Made by a program: the position numbers and the translations under genes. 27,415 nt of DNA from UMGS1649 sp964481385 (lineage in GTDB: Bacteria > Bacillota > Clostridia > TANB77 > CAG-465). The notes under the pieces were generated by a model that was not told the origin of the DNA, did no database searches, and was given only the letters and a program-made list of their open reading frames with translations. Of the stretch, positions 14,439 to 21,445 are shown in pieces (the stretch's first letter is position 1; each line of letters begins with the position of its first letter). Location: contig CAYZTN010000011.1 in assembly GCA_964481385.1 (NCBI GenBank), positions 1 through 27,415 of the forward strand. The letters run 5' to 3'.

Positions 14439-15094
14439 TAAAATGTATCCTCCTCACTATATTGAGGACGTCTACGAACAGGAGTAGCTGGAGTTTCCCT
14501 CGAGTAGTTATCTCTATTATTTTGTCTTGTATTATCTGCATTATTCGATGAAAATTGTCCAGTTCTTAAAAACTCTCTTAGCTCATTATACGTTTTAACT
14601 TGAAATGCTGTTCCCTCTGCTTTTATTTCTGGAAAATCTTCAACTCTGCTATTATCAGTTCTCATTGGAAATAATTCATAAGTTGTTGATGTATCTCCTT
14701 TTTTACCATTTCTTTCAACTTCAAATGGGGTAGAAACAATTGGATTGTATCTCATACACAAGCTCGATAATTTATCAAAGAACTTTTTGCCTCTTGACCA
14801 GATTTTACTTTCCTTTGCGTCCTCATCATAAATTGGCACAAATAACATGGTTTTTAATTTATATTCTGCTTCACATAATGGGCATTTTGAAACAGGCTCA
14901 TTATAAGCTCTTAAGCATTCGACATCAATTCTCCAATCTCCTACCTGTACTTCGTGACAAGTAACTCCACATAAATCGTCTAATGTATTGAATAGAAATC
15001 TTATTTTTGCGGTGTCCTTATCGTCTTTCAAAGAAAAGAAACTTGATTTTGGTGTACCATAATTTTCACTTTCTTGATATGTAAACCTTGCCAT
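14438..15094 (-). CDS. gp32-like single-stranded DNA-binding protein (218 aa)
   Basis: Resembles the T4 gp32-type ssDNA-binding proteins found in large phages. The N-terminal region is basic/aromatic, with a zinc-binding arrangement (CHEVQVGDW, C-LRAYNE, CPLCEAEYKLKTM) and an OB-like body. The C-terminus is disordered and ends acidic (QYSEEDTF), the form of tail that SSB proteins use to recruit partners. It lies directly before the polymerase gene, with which it overlaps by one base. The phage also has a bacterial-type SSB at 22633-23037, so two different ssDNA-binding proteins are present. ATG at 15094 after AGGAGGTTAAAGGT. Confidence 0.72.
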   Translation of the reverse strand: MARFTYQESENYGTPKSSFFSLKDDKDTAKIRFLFNTLDDLCGVTCHEVQVGDWRIDVECLRAYNEPVSKCPLCEAEYKLKTMLFVPIYDEDAKESKIWSRGKKFFDKLSSLCMRYNPIVSTPFEVERNGKKGDTSTTYELFPMRTDNSRVEDFPEIKAEGTAFQVKTYNELREFLRTGQFSSNNADNTRQNNRDNYSRETPATPVRRRPQYSEEDTF

Positions 15095-15115
15095 ACCTTT
15101 AACCTCCTATGATTC

Positions 15116-15391
15116 TTAAAATTTTAATTTTCTAATTGTTAATCTAATCGCAGTTCTGGATTCGCCATCAATAGTTACATCTACAAATGTAGGAATACAT
15201 ACTAGATTAATTCCTAAAGGTGCAACAAACCCTCTTGCAATAGCAATTCCTTTGATTGCCTGGTTTAGAGCTCCTGCTCCTATCGCTTGCATTTCTACAA
15301 ATTCATTTTCTTTGATTAATGGCACAATTGCACCTGCTACTGAATTTGGGTTCGATGTTGCTGAAATTTTTAATTGTTGTACTGGTTCCAT
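15116..15391 (-). CDS. spoVS: SpoVS family protein (91 aa)
   Basis: Close match in recollection to stage V sporulation protein S: LKISATSNPNSVAGAI near the N-terminus, then QAIGAGALNQAIKGIAIARG (the hallmark central segment) and a DVTIDGESRTAIRLTI end. The family length is about 85-90 aa. SpoVS is a small Alba-like nucleic-acid-binding protein of spore-formers that affects sporulation and septation. Its place in a phage replication operon, between the sigma-like gene and the ssDNA-binding protein, suggests binding to phage nucleic acid or interference with host development; both are inference. The ATG at 15391 follows AAGGAGGAAAAAA. Confidence 0.92.
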   Translation of the reverse strand: MEPVQQLKISATSNPNSVAGAIVPLIKENEFVEMQAIGAGALNQAIKGIAIARGFVAPLGINLVCIPTFVDVTIDGESRTAIRLTIRKLKF

Positions 15392-15409
15392 TTTTTTCCT
15401 CCTTATAGT

Positions 15410-15475
15410 TTAATTTTTTATTTCAAAAGCTTTCCTAAAAAGCCATATTGAAATCTTCTTTAAAAGATATTTCAT
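15410..15475 (-). CDS. Putative 21-aa leader peptide or micro-protein
   Basis: A short ORF, ATG at 15475, with a perfect GGAGGAAACAAT in front and TAA at 15410-15412. The product is basic and amphipathic (MKYLLKKISIWLFRKAF...). It lies between the sigma-like gene and spoVS. The strong ribosome binding site is the only evidence for translation; it could act as a leader for spoVS. Confidence 0.4.
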   Translation of the reverse strand: MKYLLKKISIWLFRKAFEIKN

Positions 15476-15519
15476 ATTGTTTCCTCCTACATATAATATA
15501 TAGTAATTTCTTTAATTTT

Positions 15520-16086
15520 TTAAAGTAAACTTTTAATTTTTTTTGAAATATTTTTATTTTGCTGATAAATGTATTGAATAGAAACATTTAATAATTTTGC
15601 AATTTCTTTAAATGAATACCCCTGTTCAATTAATCGGCATTGTAATAACTGTGAATTACTCAAATTATAATTTCCTAAATCTAACACATCGTATACATCA
15701 TCATATTGTAATATATCTTTATAATCTTCTAAGTTTGACGTTACATAATTTGCTTTATTTATATTGAGTGATAACTTCTCACTTTCCGTGCGAAGTCTGT
15801 TTTTGTAACAGACTAAAAAATAGGTTATGAATTTGACTTCTTTTGTGGTATCAAATGTATGCAAGCATTTATCTAATTCTTGTAAACAAAAACTTGCCTT
15901 ATCATCTTCATTCAGCATTGAATAATTTCGACTTGTTTGATATATCACTCCATAATTACTTATATATAAATACGCTAAATAATTCGGATTCAAATGTCGC
16001 CTATACTCATTCAATAACTGCTCAAAAGTAATGTCGTTTTCATAACCTAATAAAATAGATTTCATCATTGCTAATGTTTCATTCAT
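15520..16086 (-). CDS. Sigma-like factor with C-terminal HTH (188 aa)
   Basis: Resembles a small phage sigma factor. The central region (NEYRRHLNPNYLAYLYI ... VKFITYFLVCYKNRLR) fits sigma region 2, and the C-terminus (LIEQGYSFKEIAKLLNVS followed by YIYQQNK) is a region-4 type helix-turn-helix. Start: ATG at 16086 with AAAGGTGATT upstream; the in-frame GTG at 16095 overlaps the ribosome binding site. The gene has its own promoter (16141-16169), separating it from the primase gene. It could direct host RNA polymerase to middle or late phage promoters. Confidence that it is sigma rather than a related regulator is moderate. Confidence 0.7.
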   Translation of the reverse strand: MNETLAMMKSILLGYENDITFEQLLNEYRRHLNPNYLAYLYISNYGVIYQTSRNYSMLNEDDKASFCLQELDKCLHTFDTTKEVKFITYFLVCYKNRLRTESEKLSLNINKANYVTSNLEDYKDILQYDDVYDVLDLGNYNLSNSQLLQCRLIEQGYSFKEIAKLLNVSIQYIYQQNKNISKKIKSLL

Positions 16087-16140
16087 AATAATCACCTTTT
16101 AACCTTTCTTTTGTAAAATCTTTATTTTTAATATGTTTTT

Positions 16141-16169
16141 ATAATATATTATAAAAATGGAAAAGTCAA
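16141..16169 (-). promoter_or_regulatory. Leftward promoter before the sigma-like gene
   Basis: Minus strand: TTGACT (16164-16169), 17-bp spacer, TATTAT (16141-16146), close to consensus. It lies in the gap after the primase gene and would give the sigma-like gene and the downstream polymerase operon a separate start point. Confidence 0.7.
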
Positions 16170-16177
16170 CTAAAATT

Positions 16178-17125
16178 TTAAAAAACTTCAAATAAATTTT
16201 CAAATTGTTCTTGGGATAAATCATTAATATCTTTTCCCTCGGGAATACCTTTTAAAAACGTTATTATTTTATGTGCTTTTAAATTTTGATACAGTTTAAT
16301 TGAAGCTTTTCTTCCTGCATTATCAGGGTCTAACCCTAATACTAATTTTCTACAATTTAATTTTTTTAGCTGCTGATATTGATATTGTGTACCAGTGCCG
16401 TTTAATGCTACTGCATACTTCCCGTATACCCAACAAGTTAAACAATTTATAATACTTTCGCATATAATAACACTGTCAACATTTTTTCCATATTTTTTAA
16501 GCTCATATAATCCATATACAGGCTTCTCCACATTAGATGGATAATTGAAATATTTATAATCTACTGCTCTTCTAGCAATGAATAAGCAGTTACCATATTC
16601 GTCTTTAACTGGAAATGTTATACAATTTGTATTAATATCAAATCCAACATCAAATATATTTATTATTTCATCTGTTAATCTTCGTTTATACATATATGGG
16701 TGATAATATCTATATTGTTCAAGCTCTTTTTCTGATACAAATGTATTAACTTTATTTTGTAATTTTCTGCTTACATCTAAGTTAATATTTCTTTCCTGCA
16801 ATATATCTCCTAAAAAATTATTTTTTAACCAGGTAAGACCGTATTGTCCTAGGTCATTAACTCCAAAACATCTACTTATCATTTGAACTAGAGATAAACT
16901 TTCACCACAGGTAAAGCAATGCATATACCCATCTTCTTTTCGTAGCCCACAACTTGCTTTTCTCTCCTGCCCCTCTTTGTGAAATGGGCAACTAACCATT
17001 ATATCGTTTGGTAGCTCTTTTATTTTATTAAATAAAAATATTGACTGTGCGCTAAGTTGATTTTTTAATTCGGTTATAATATCTAATAAACTTAAATTAT
17101 AGTAGTTATCACTTATTTTAATCAT
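16178..17125 (-). CDS. dnaG: DNA primase, DnaG-like (315 aa)
   Basis: Makes RNA primers for lagging-strand synthesis. The N-terminal CHC2-type zinc ribbon is visible (Cys46-x2-His49 in SCPFHKE, then Cys70-x2-Cys73 in HCFTCGES). The Toprim domain follows (VIICES with catalytic Glu, and LGLDPDNAGRKA with the Asp-x-Asp pair). At 315 aa it lacks the DnaB-binding C-terminal domain of bacterial DnaG; the helicase is encoded next door. The ATG at 17125 follows GAGGTGATATCAT. A 41-aa membrane ORF sits between it and the helicase gene. Confidence 0.93.
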   Translation of the reverse strand: MIKISDNYYNLSLLDIITELKNQLSAQSIFLFNKIKELPNDIMVSCPFHKEGQERKASCGLRKEDGYMHCFTCGESLSLVQMISRCFGVNDLGQYGLTWLKNNFLGDILQERNINLDVSRKLQNKVNTFVSEKELEQYRYYHPYMYKRRLTDEIINIFDVGFDINTNCITFPVKDEYGNCLFIARRAVDYKYFNYPSNVEKPVYGLYELKKYGKNVDSVIICESIINCLTCWVYGKYAVALNGTGTQYQYQQLKKLNCRKLVLGLDPDNAGRKASIKLYQNLKAHKIITFLKGIPEGKDINDLSQEQFENLFEVF

Positions 17126-17131
17126 ATGATA

Positions 17132-17257
17132 TCACCTCATTAAATTAATAAAACAATTGACTATTAGTAATGTTAACAATGTCAATTCAAATCCTAAACA
17201 TACATAACACAATAAAATGATACTCACAAATAGTGCAATAGTTAAATATAATTTCAT
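17132..17257 (-). CDS. Small membrane protein (41 aa)
   Basis: Fills the gap between helicase and primase genes. The ATG at 17257 overlaps the helicase TAA (TAATG), with GGAGG 10 nt upstream inside the end of the helicase gene. The stop is TGA at 17132-17134, just before the primase ribosome binding site. The sequence is almost wholly hydrophobic (MKLYLTIALFVSIILLCYVC...), with one or two transmembrane helices. No family is recognised. The coupling to the replication genes may mean membrane attachment of the replisome or merely a hitchhiking small gene. Confidence 0.6.
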   Translation of the reverse strand: MKLYLTIALFVSIILLCYVCLGFELTLLTLLIVNCFINLMR

Positions 17258-18549
17258 TAAAACACATCCTCCTCATCTGAATATTCCTTTTTTAGTTGAT
17301 TAACCTTCTCATTTCTTCTTTCGTTAGTAGCTCCATCATTTTCACTTGGAATATAATTGAAAATTCCTTTATCAAAATCAAATTGATATAATAATGTTTG
17401 ACCAGTTTTTCCATCTCTATGTTTTCGTACTGTTAATTGTAATACATTATCCGATGTTTTCTGTTTTATTGCTAAAACTTTTGTTGCATTCGCTGCAATG
17501 CCATCTGAATCTTTTATATTTTCTAGGTCAGGGGTTTCGTTTTCATTTTCTTTGTTTATCCCGCCACGGTTACTTTGCACAACTACTAAGATAGGTATTT
17601 TCAATTCAATTGATAAACTCATTAAATCTTCAGATATATTTGTGAGCATTGTTGTACGATTATCTCCTTTTTTATACCTTTCATCTGTTAAATAAGTTAT
17701 ACCGTCTATTCCTAATACATCAATTTTATTTTTTTGACAAAATGATTTTATTTTGCTCACAGTTATTTTTCTGTTAAAATCTTGAGGTATTGTTACAATA
17801 TATTTGTTAGTTTTATTTTTTAAGTTTTGTAAATAATCTGTATATCCGTTTTCTTCTTTGCCCCAAACTAAATTTTTATTACTAAAATGTGCTGCTAATG
17901 TATCAAATCTATATCCTATCTTATTTGCACTCATTTCGGGGCTTATTAACCCTACATTATATCCAATTTGCCAAGAATGCACTAACATCTTATTCAATAT
18001 CCAGCTTTTACCTTGTCCAATTCTAGCGAATAAAACAACCAATTCTTCTCCTTTAGCAAATCCTTTAAATATGTCATCTAATTCTTCAAATCCTGTTGTA
18101 ATATATGAATTATTATCCCCATTTAATTTGTTCTGATATTCTTGTAAACGCATATCAGAATTCTGAATAATATCTATGCCACTTGTTTTTTGTAATGATG
18201 CTAAATTAGGAATTTCTTTAAGTAGATAATTCACAGCTTCATCGGAATTAGATTTTAATAATTCTGCAACTTGTTGAACAACTGGAACGGTTTTATAATA
18301 TAAATATTCTTCGTTTAAAGTATTAACTAGATAATTATCAGGTTCATTAACCTCAATTAAATTAAATTCCGGGAAATTAGATAAGAATGTTTCTTTGTCA
18401 GGAACTTTTCCGTAATCATTATAAAATTTCCATATGTATTCAAATTCATTTTCATATTCTATAAACATTTCTTTGGTTAAATTGTTTTCAATTACGATGT
18501 TTATATCTGAATTTTTAATAATTCTATTAAGTGTTTGAAGTACAACCAT
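17257..18549 (-). CDS. dnaB: Replicative helicase, DnaB-like (430 aa)
   Basis: Hexameric RecA-fold helicase that would unwind the fork. The N-terminal domain (about 1-120) is followed by a linker and the ATPase: Walker A ARIGQGKS (about 175-182), then PEMSANKIGYR, and Walker B VLGIDGITYL. A later QSNRGG and KHRDG correspond to the DnaB motifs around the arginine finger and H4. The C-terminus is charged and ends DEEDVF. The length is close to DnaB. ATG at 18549 after GGAGATTTATTAA. It works with the primase next to it and perhaps with the loader at 20923-21444. Confidence 0.93.
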   Translation of the reverse strand: MVVLQTLNRIIKNSDINIVIENNLTKEMFIEYENEFEYIWKFYNDYGKVPDKETFLSNFPEFNLIEVNEPDNYLVNTLNEEYLYYKTVPVVQQVAELLKSNSDEAVNYLLKEIPNLASLQKTSGIDIIQNSDMRLQEYQNKLNGDNNSYITTGFEELDDIFKGFAKGEELVVLFARIGQGKSWILNKMLVHSWQIGYNVGLISPEMSANKIGYRFDTLAAHFSNKNLVWGKEENGYTDYLQNLKNKTNKYIVTIPQDFNRKITVSKIKSFCQKNKIDVLGIDGITYLTDERYKKGDNRTTMLTNISEDLMSLSIELKIPILVVVQSNRGGINKENENETPDLENIKDSDGIAANATKVLAIKQKTSDNVLQLTVRKHRDGKTGQTLLYQFDFDKGIFNYIPSENDGATNERRNEKVNQLKKEYSDEEDVF

Positions 18550-18586
18550 TTAATAAATCTCCATTCAATTATTTAATTTATAACTC

Positions 18587-18991
18587 CTAATTGTTGAGTA
18601 ATTTTTCTACACTGTATGGTTCTTTGCCTTCCCACCTTACGAACTGAAACAATTGATTAAACATACAAAAGTGTAAATTTATTCCATTACTAATCCAGAC
18701 CGACTTTCCTTTTGCAGGCATTTTCGCATAAATAAATAATTCTTCGTCCTTGTCTCTCGCTATCCACTTATAACATTTATCTAAATTTTCAAGAATTGCT
18801 CTTTCTGCTTCGGATAAAACTATTGGTTCTTCGTGTTCTTGTTTTAGCCATTCTAGTTTGCAATCTATACATCCCAATATGTTACAATCTCCTTTACAAT
18901 GGTCCGTAAAATTTGACAACCTAATGCTTTCTGCTAGTTTTTCGTCACTTGCATTTTGTATCTCTTTTAATAGCCACTCTCTATTTGTCAT
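18587..18991 (-). CDS. Hypothetical cysteine-containing phage protein (134 aa)
   Basis: The beginning MTNREWLLKEIQNASDEKLA, followed by HCKGDCNILGCIDCKLEWL, is a type often seen in unknown small phage proteins of Clostridia: the spaced cysteines look like a small metal-binding knuckle. The second half (YKWIARDKDEELFIYAKMPAKG...) is a separate, probably beta-rich domain. The function is not known. The start ATG at 18991 follows AGGAGTGTGAAAAATA, 6 nt after the stop of the previous gene. Confidence 0.82.
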   Translation of the reverse strand: MTNREWLLKEIQNASDEKLAESIRLSNFTDHCKGDCNILGCIDCKLEWLKQEHEEPIVLSEAERAILENLDKCYKWIARDKDEELFIYAKMPAKGKSVWISNGINLHFCMFNQLFQFVRWEGKEPYSVEKLLNN

Positions 18992-18997
18992 TATTTT

Positions 18998-19282
18998 TCA
19001 CACTCCTTTTTTAAATAGATTTTCGATTTCTTTTATCGGCAAATCTAAGATAGCCTTACATTCTTGCAAGGTCTTGTCTCTTAAATAAATTTTTGAGTCT
19101 TTGCCATTATCTAAACAAATACTCCAAACATGGTCTTCGCCAGGCAGATTTTCTCGCGTATCATAAGAAATTTTGATATATTTAAAGCAATATCTATCTC
19201 TTTCAATACAACCCCACATTTTTTCCCAAGAATTATTTTCTTGAATATAGTCCAACAATTCTTTTAATTCTTCACTGTTCAT
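18998..19282 (-). CDS. Hypothetical protein (94 aa)
   Basis: The family is not recognised. A soluble acidic protein with a Trp-rich N-terminal half (ENNSWEKMWGCIERDRYC) and a C-terminal helix (LPIKEIENLFKKGV). The ATG at 19282 follows GGAGGATATAAGC and overlaps the end of the neighbouring gene by 11 nt, so the two are probably translated together. Confidence 0.78.
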   Translation of the reverse strand: MNSEELKELLDYIQENNSWEKMWGCIERDRYCFKYIKISYDTRENLPGEDHVWSICLDNGKDSKIYLRDKTLQECKAILDLPIKEIENLFKKGV

Positions 19283-19535
19283 TGCTTATATCCTCCATAA
19301 AATTTTTACATTCTTTTCCCCAAAATTCCATATCTTCTCTTAATTCTTCTAAAACATTTTTTTTATACATATATTGTTGCTTGATATAGTACCTGTCCTG
19401 TCCTTTTGTTCCTTTCAACTCTTGTTTTTCTTTCTTATTTAACTCTTCTATTTTATTTTCTATTTTTTGTTTTAATTCTTCATTTTCTTTTGGATATATT
19501 GTCAGTCCATTTATTTCTTTTTTATCATATTTCAT
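19272..19535 (-). CDS. Hypothetical helical protein (87 aa)
   Basis: The family is not recognised. It is strongly charged and Lys/Glu-rich (KENEELKQKIENKIEELNKK), with a probable coiled coil across about residues 17-40, then a Tyr/Lys segment (DRYYIKQQYMYKKN). The ATG at 19535 overlaps the upstream stop as ATGA. Co-translated with its neighbours; role unknown. Confidence 0.78.
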   Translation of the reverse strand: MKYDKKEINGLTIYPKENEELKQKIENKIEELNKKEKQELKGTKGQDRYYIKQQYMYKKNVLEELREDMEFWGKECKNFMEDISNEQ

Positions 19536-19768
19536 TCTTTAATCTCCCCAATTCTATTCAACAATTTAAGCCATTCTTGTTTGTCGCAGTCCATCCCATA
19601 ATTTTCGCAATCTCTTATATCATTCATTATTACATTTAGGCACCTGTCAGACAATTTCTCGTTTTCTATGTCTCTTAAAACATAGTCAACTGTTAAGCTC
19701 ACTATGTATGTCATTCTGCCTAGTGCATACCTTACTGCACTTATTATCATATGTTCATAATCTGTCAT
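19532..19768 (-). CDS. Hypothetical phage protein (78 aa)
   Basis: A small protein starting MTDYEHMIISAVRYALGR, a helical segment (YIVSLTVDYVL) and an acidic C-terminus with two Cys (RDCENYGMDC). The ATG at 19768 overlaps the stop of the 53-aa zinc-type ORF (ATGA), with GGAGGAAGAACA as the ribosome binding site; the upstream in-frame start at 19807 lies inside that ORF and is rejected. The family occurs widely among unknown phage genes of this type, but no function is known to me. Confidence 0.8.
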   Translation of the reverse strand: MTDYEHMIISAVRYALGRMTYIVSLTVDYVLRDIENEKLSDRCLNVIMNDIRDCENYGMDCDKQEWLKLLNRIGEIKE

Positions 19769-19926
19769 TGTTCTTCCTCCTCTACAAGTTCTAAATGCCA
19801 CCAACACGGCACATCACTTATTATACAAGAATCTGATAACGCAAGCTGACATTTCTCGCATTCTGTATTGTCGCACATTTTCTTTATTTTATTTAAAGTG
19901 CGGAAATCTTGTTTTGTTATTTTCAT
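19765..19926 (-). CDS. Small cysteine-rich protein (53 aa), likely zinc-binding
   Basis: Short gene with ATG at 19926, preceded by AGGTGACTTAA, and TGA at 19765-19767 overlapping the next start. Cysteines are placed as C-x4-C-x2-C-x7-C-x6-C (MCDNTECEKCQ, DSCI, PCWWH), so one zinc site is plausible. The C-terminus is acidic (LELVEEEEQ). The perfect fit between neighbours on both sides makes it a real gene. Function unknown. Confidence 0.75.
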   Translation of the reverse strand: MKITKQDFRTLNKIKKMCDNTECEKCQLALSDSCIISDVPCWWHLELVEEEEQ

Positions 19927-19938
19927 TTAAGTCACCTC

Positions 19939-20247
19939 CTAAACTTTAAATTCGCAACCTACACTTCTTAATTCTTCTTGTATTGTCGATATATCTTCAA
20001 TTGATAGATGCCCAGACGAAAAAGACGTAATATTATTTTCTATGTAGTGCATTAATTTGGGTAATCTTTTCTTGCCTAATCCCAAGTGAGTTTTAATTGC
20101 GTATGCCGTCAACATCAATATGCAGTTACAACTATGCTTAATTCCATCTTTAAAACCTTGCTCATAAGCATCGTTTCTGTATTTATTCATAATAGATTTT
20201 TGACTAAAACCTTGTTTTTCATACTTCCTGCGTTCTTGTCTATTCAT
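19939..20247 (-). CDS. Hypothetical protein (102 aa)
   Basis: The N-terminus is very basic (MNRQERRKYEKQGFSQKS), followed by a helical core with Cys (HSCNCILMLTAYAIKTHLG) and an acidic end. The ATG at 20247 overlaps the rusA-like stop as ATGA. The basic start and two Cys suggest nucleic-acid contact, but no family is recognised. Confidence 0.78.
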   Translation of the reverse strand: MNRQERRKYEKQGFSQKSIMNKYRNDAYEQGFKDGIKHSCNCILMLTAYAIKTHLGLGKKRLPKLMHYIENNITSFSSGHLSIEDISTIQEELRSVGCEFKV

Positions 20248-20603
20248 TCTTTAACCTCCTCAATTTCTAAAACAACTTTATAGCCATTTCCAAGTGCAAA
20301 ACTATCCGTGAAACCTACAACCCATTTGCGATTGTCATTTTCGAGTTTCCCAGTCTTTTGTAATGCATCCAAAATAAATTTTTTAGCGAAACAAACATTG
20401 TCAAAATCTCGCTTTTTGTCTGCTTCAACCCAAGTGAAATTTATTCTTATCGGCTTTTTAAAATGTGGCAATTTGTTTATAAAATAGCCTATATCGTCCT
20501 CGATTTCTTTCTTCATTTTTGCTCCAGCGAATTTATTTTTTCTGCATTCGTTTATATAGTTGTTCAAACTTGGTAATTTCATTGGTATTTCAATTTTAAT
20601 CAT
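20244..20603 (-). CDS. rusA: RusA-family Holliday junction resolvase (119 aa)
   Basis: A dimeric endodeoxyribonuclease that resolves four-way junctions. The catalytic acidic cluster is visible: KKRDFDN (Asp66 and Asp68), with Asp79 and Asp90 (ENDNRKWV) as the further metal ligands, matching the RusA pattern. The N-terminus (IEIPMKLPSLNNYI) is the usual beginning. The length is normal. ATG at 20603 overlapping the previous gene by one base (TAATG). With the RecU-like nuclease at 4221 the phage has two resolvases of different folds, perhaps for different stages. Confidence 0.9.
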   Translation of the reverse strand: MIKIEIPMKLPSLNNYINECRKNKFAGAKMKKEIEDDIGYFINKLPHFKKPIRINFTWVEADKKRDFDNVCFAKKFILDALQKTGKLENDNRKWVVGFTDSFALGNGYKVVLEIEEVKE

Positions 20604-20911
20604 TAGTACTTCCCCCTTCTAATCTCGGTCGCTCTATTGTATATAGCTCCCTCTGTCCTATTTGTAAAATATTGTCCTTTTGAAATTTCAGTTGGAGTAT
20701 AACCTTTTGACAGTAAATCACGCATTTTATCTGTTTCCTCTTCCTTCCATTCACGTGGCTTCCTTTTAGCCGATTTGTTTTGCAAATCTATTCTGTGAAA
20801 ACACTCTTTATAGCCATACTCATTTTCGCACAAAATTAAGTCTTTAAGCGAATTTGTCCTGTTAGGGTATACTTTTATCACCTCGTAATTTTTACCGTTA
20901 ATTTGTATCAC
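20603..20911 (-). CDS. Hypothetical protein with Myb/SANT-like HTH (102 aa)
   Basis: The N-terminal half (IQINGKNYEVIKVYPNRTNS) is probably beta structure. The C-terminal half (REWKEEETDKMRDLLSKGYT, then PTEISKGQYFTNRTEGAI) reads as a Myb/SANT-like helix-turn-helix with conserved Trp and spacing. It may bind DNA. ATG at 20911 after GGAGGCGATAGAG; it lies between a possible helicase-loader gene and rusA. Confidence 0.78.
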   Translation of the reverse strand: MIQINGKNYEVIKVYPNRTNSLKDLILCENEYGYKECFHRIDLQNKSAKRKPREWKEEETDKMRDLLSKGYTPTEISKGQYFTNRTEGAIYNRATEIRRGKY

Positions 20912-20922
20912 TCTATCGCCTC

Positions 20923-21444
20923 CTACAAGCTTAATTGCTTACCCAAATCGTTAATTAACTTGTTAACGTTTTGTGGCATTACACTAGATTGCAACTCAGT
21001 TTTTGTCTTTTGCAATTTATCGCCAAATATTTCTTGCGAGCTTTTTATACAATACGGCTGTCTATGTTCTTTATCAGCTATTGTCATACCGTTGTATTCA
21101 AGCCCTTCTGCGTTTTTACACACACATAAACACGCATACTGATACGTTCTCGAATTTTCGACCTTGTTGTATAAAATATAGCCTGTGCCTTTACATAACT
21201 CGCATTTTTCTTTGTTTTTTTCTTCGCTATTAGCATTGCGTATTGTTTTTATGCATTCAATAACATCGCCTAAAAGTGGCATATATCTTGATGTCATACA
21301 TAAATGTTTAATAGCTTTCTCGTATTTTTCGACATCGCACCATCCTAATTCGTCATACCAAAATTGTGCTTGAGCACTATTCATTTTTTTTGCGTAATAA
21401 TCTTCTAGCAACTTTGTTTTGATAGCAAATTCAGTTCTTGTCAT
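20923..21444 (-). CDS. Possible helicase loader (G39P-like) (173 aa)
   Basis: The N-terminal 70 residues (MTRTEFAIKTKLLEDYYAKK, FWYDELGWCDVEKYEKAIKH) have the layout of phage G39P-type loader/inhibitor proteins that bind DnaB. The middle has a zinc-type cluster (CELCKGTGYI and CLCVC). The C-terminus is variable. It lies downstream of the candidate initiator and in the same transcript as DnaB. The evidence is modest: a general zinc-finger protein of unknown function is possible. Confidence 0.5.
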   Translation of the reverse strand: MTRTEFAIKTKLLEDYYAKKMNSAQAQFWYDELGWCDVEKYEKAIKHLCMTSRYMPLLGDVIECIKTIRNANSEEKNKEKCELCKGTGYILYNKVENSRTYQYACLCVCKNAEGLEYNGMTIADKEHRQPYCIKSSQEIFGDKLQKTKTELQSSVMPQNVNKLINDLGKQLSL

Positions 21445-21445
21445 T

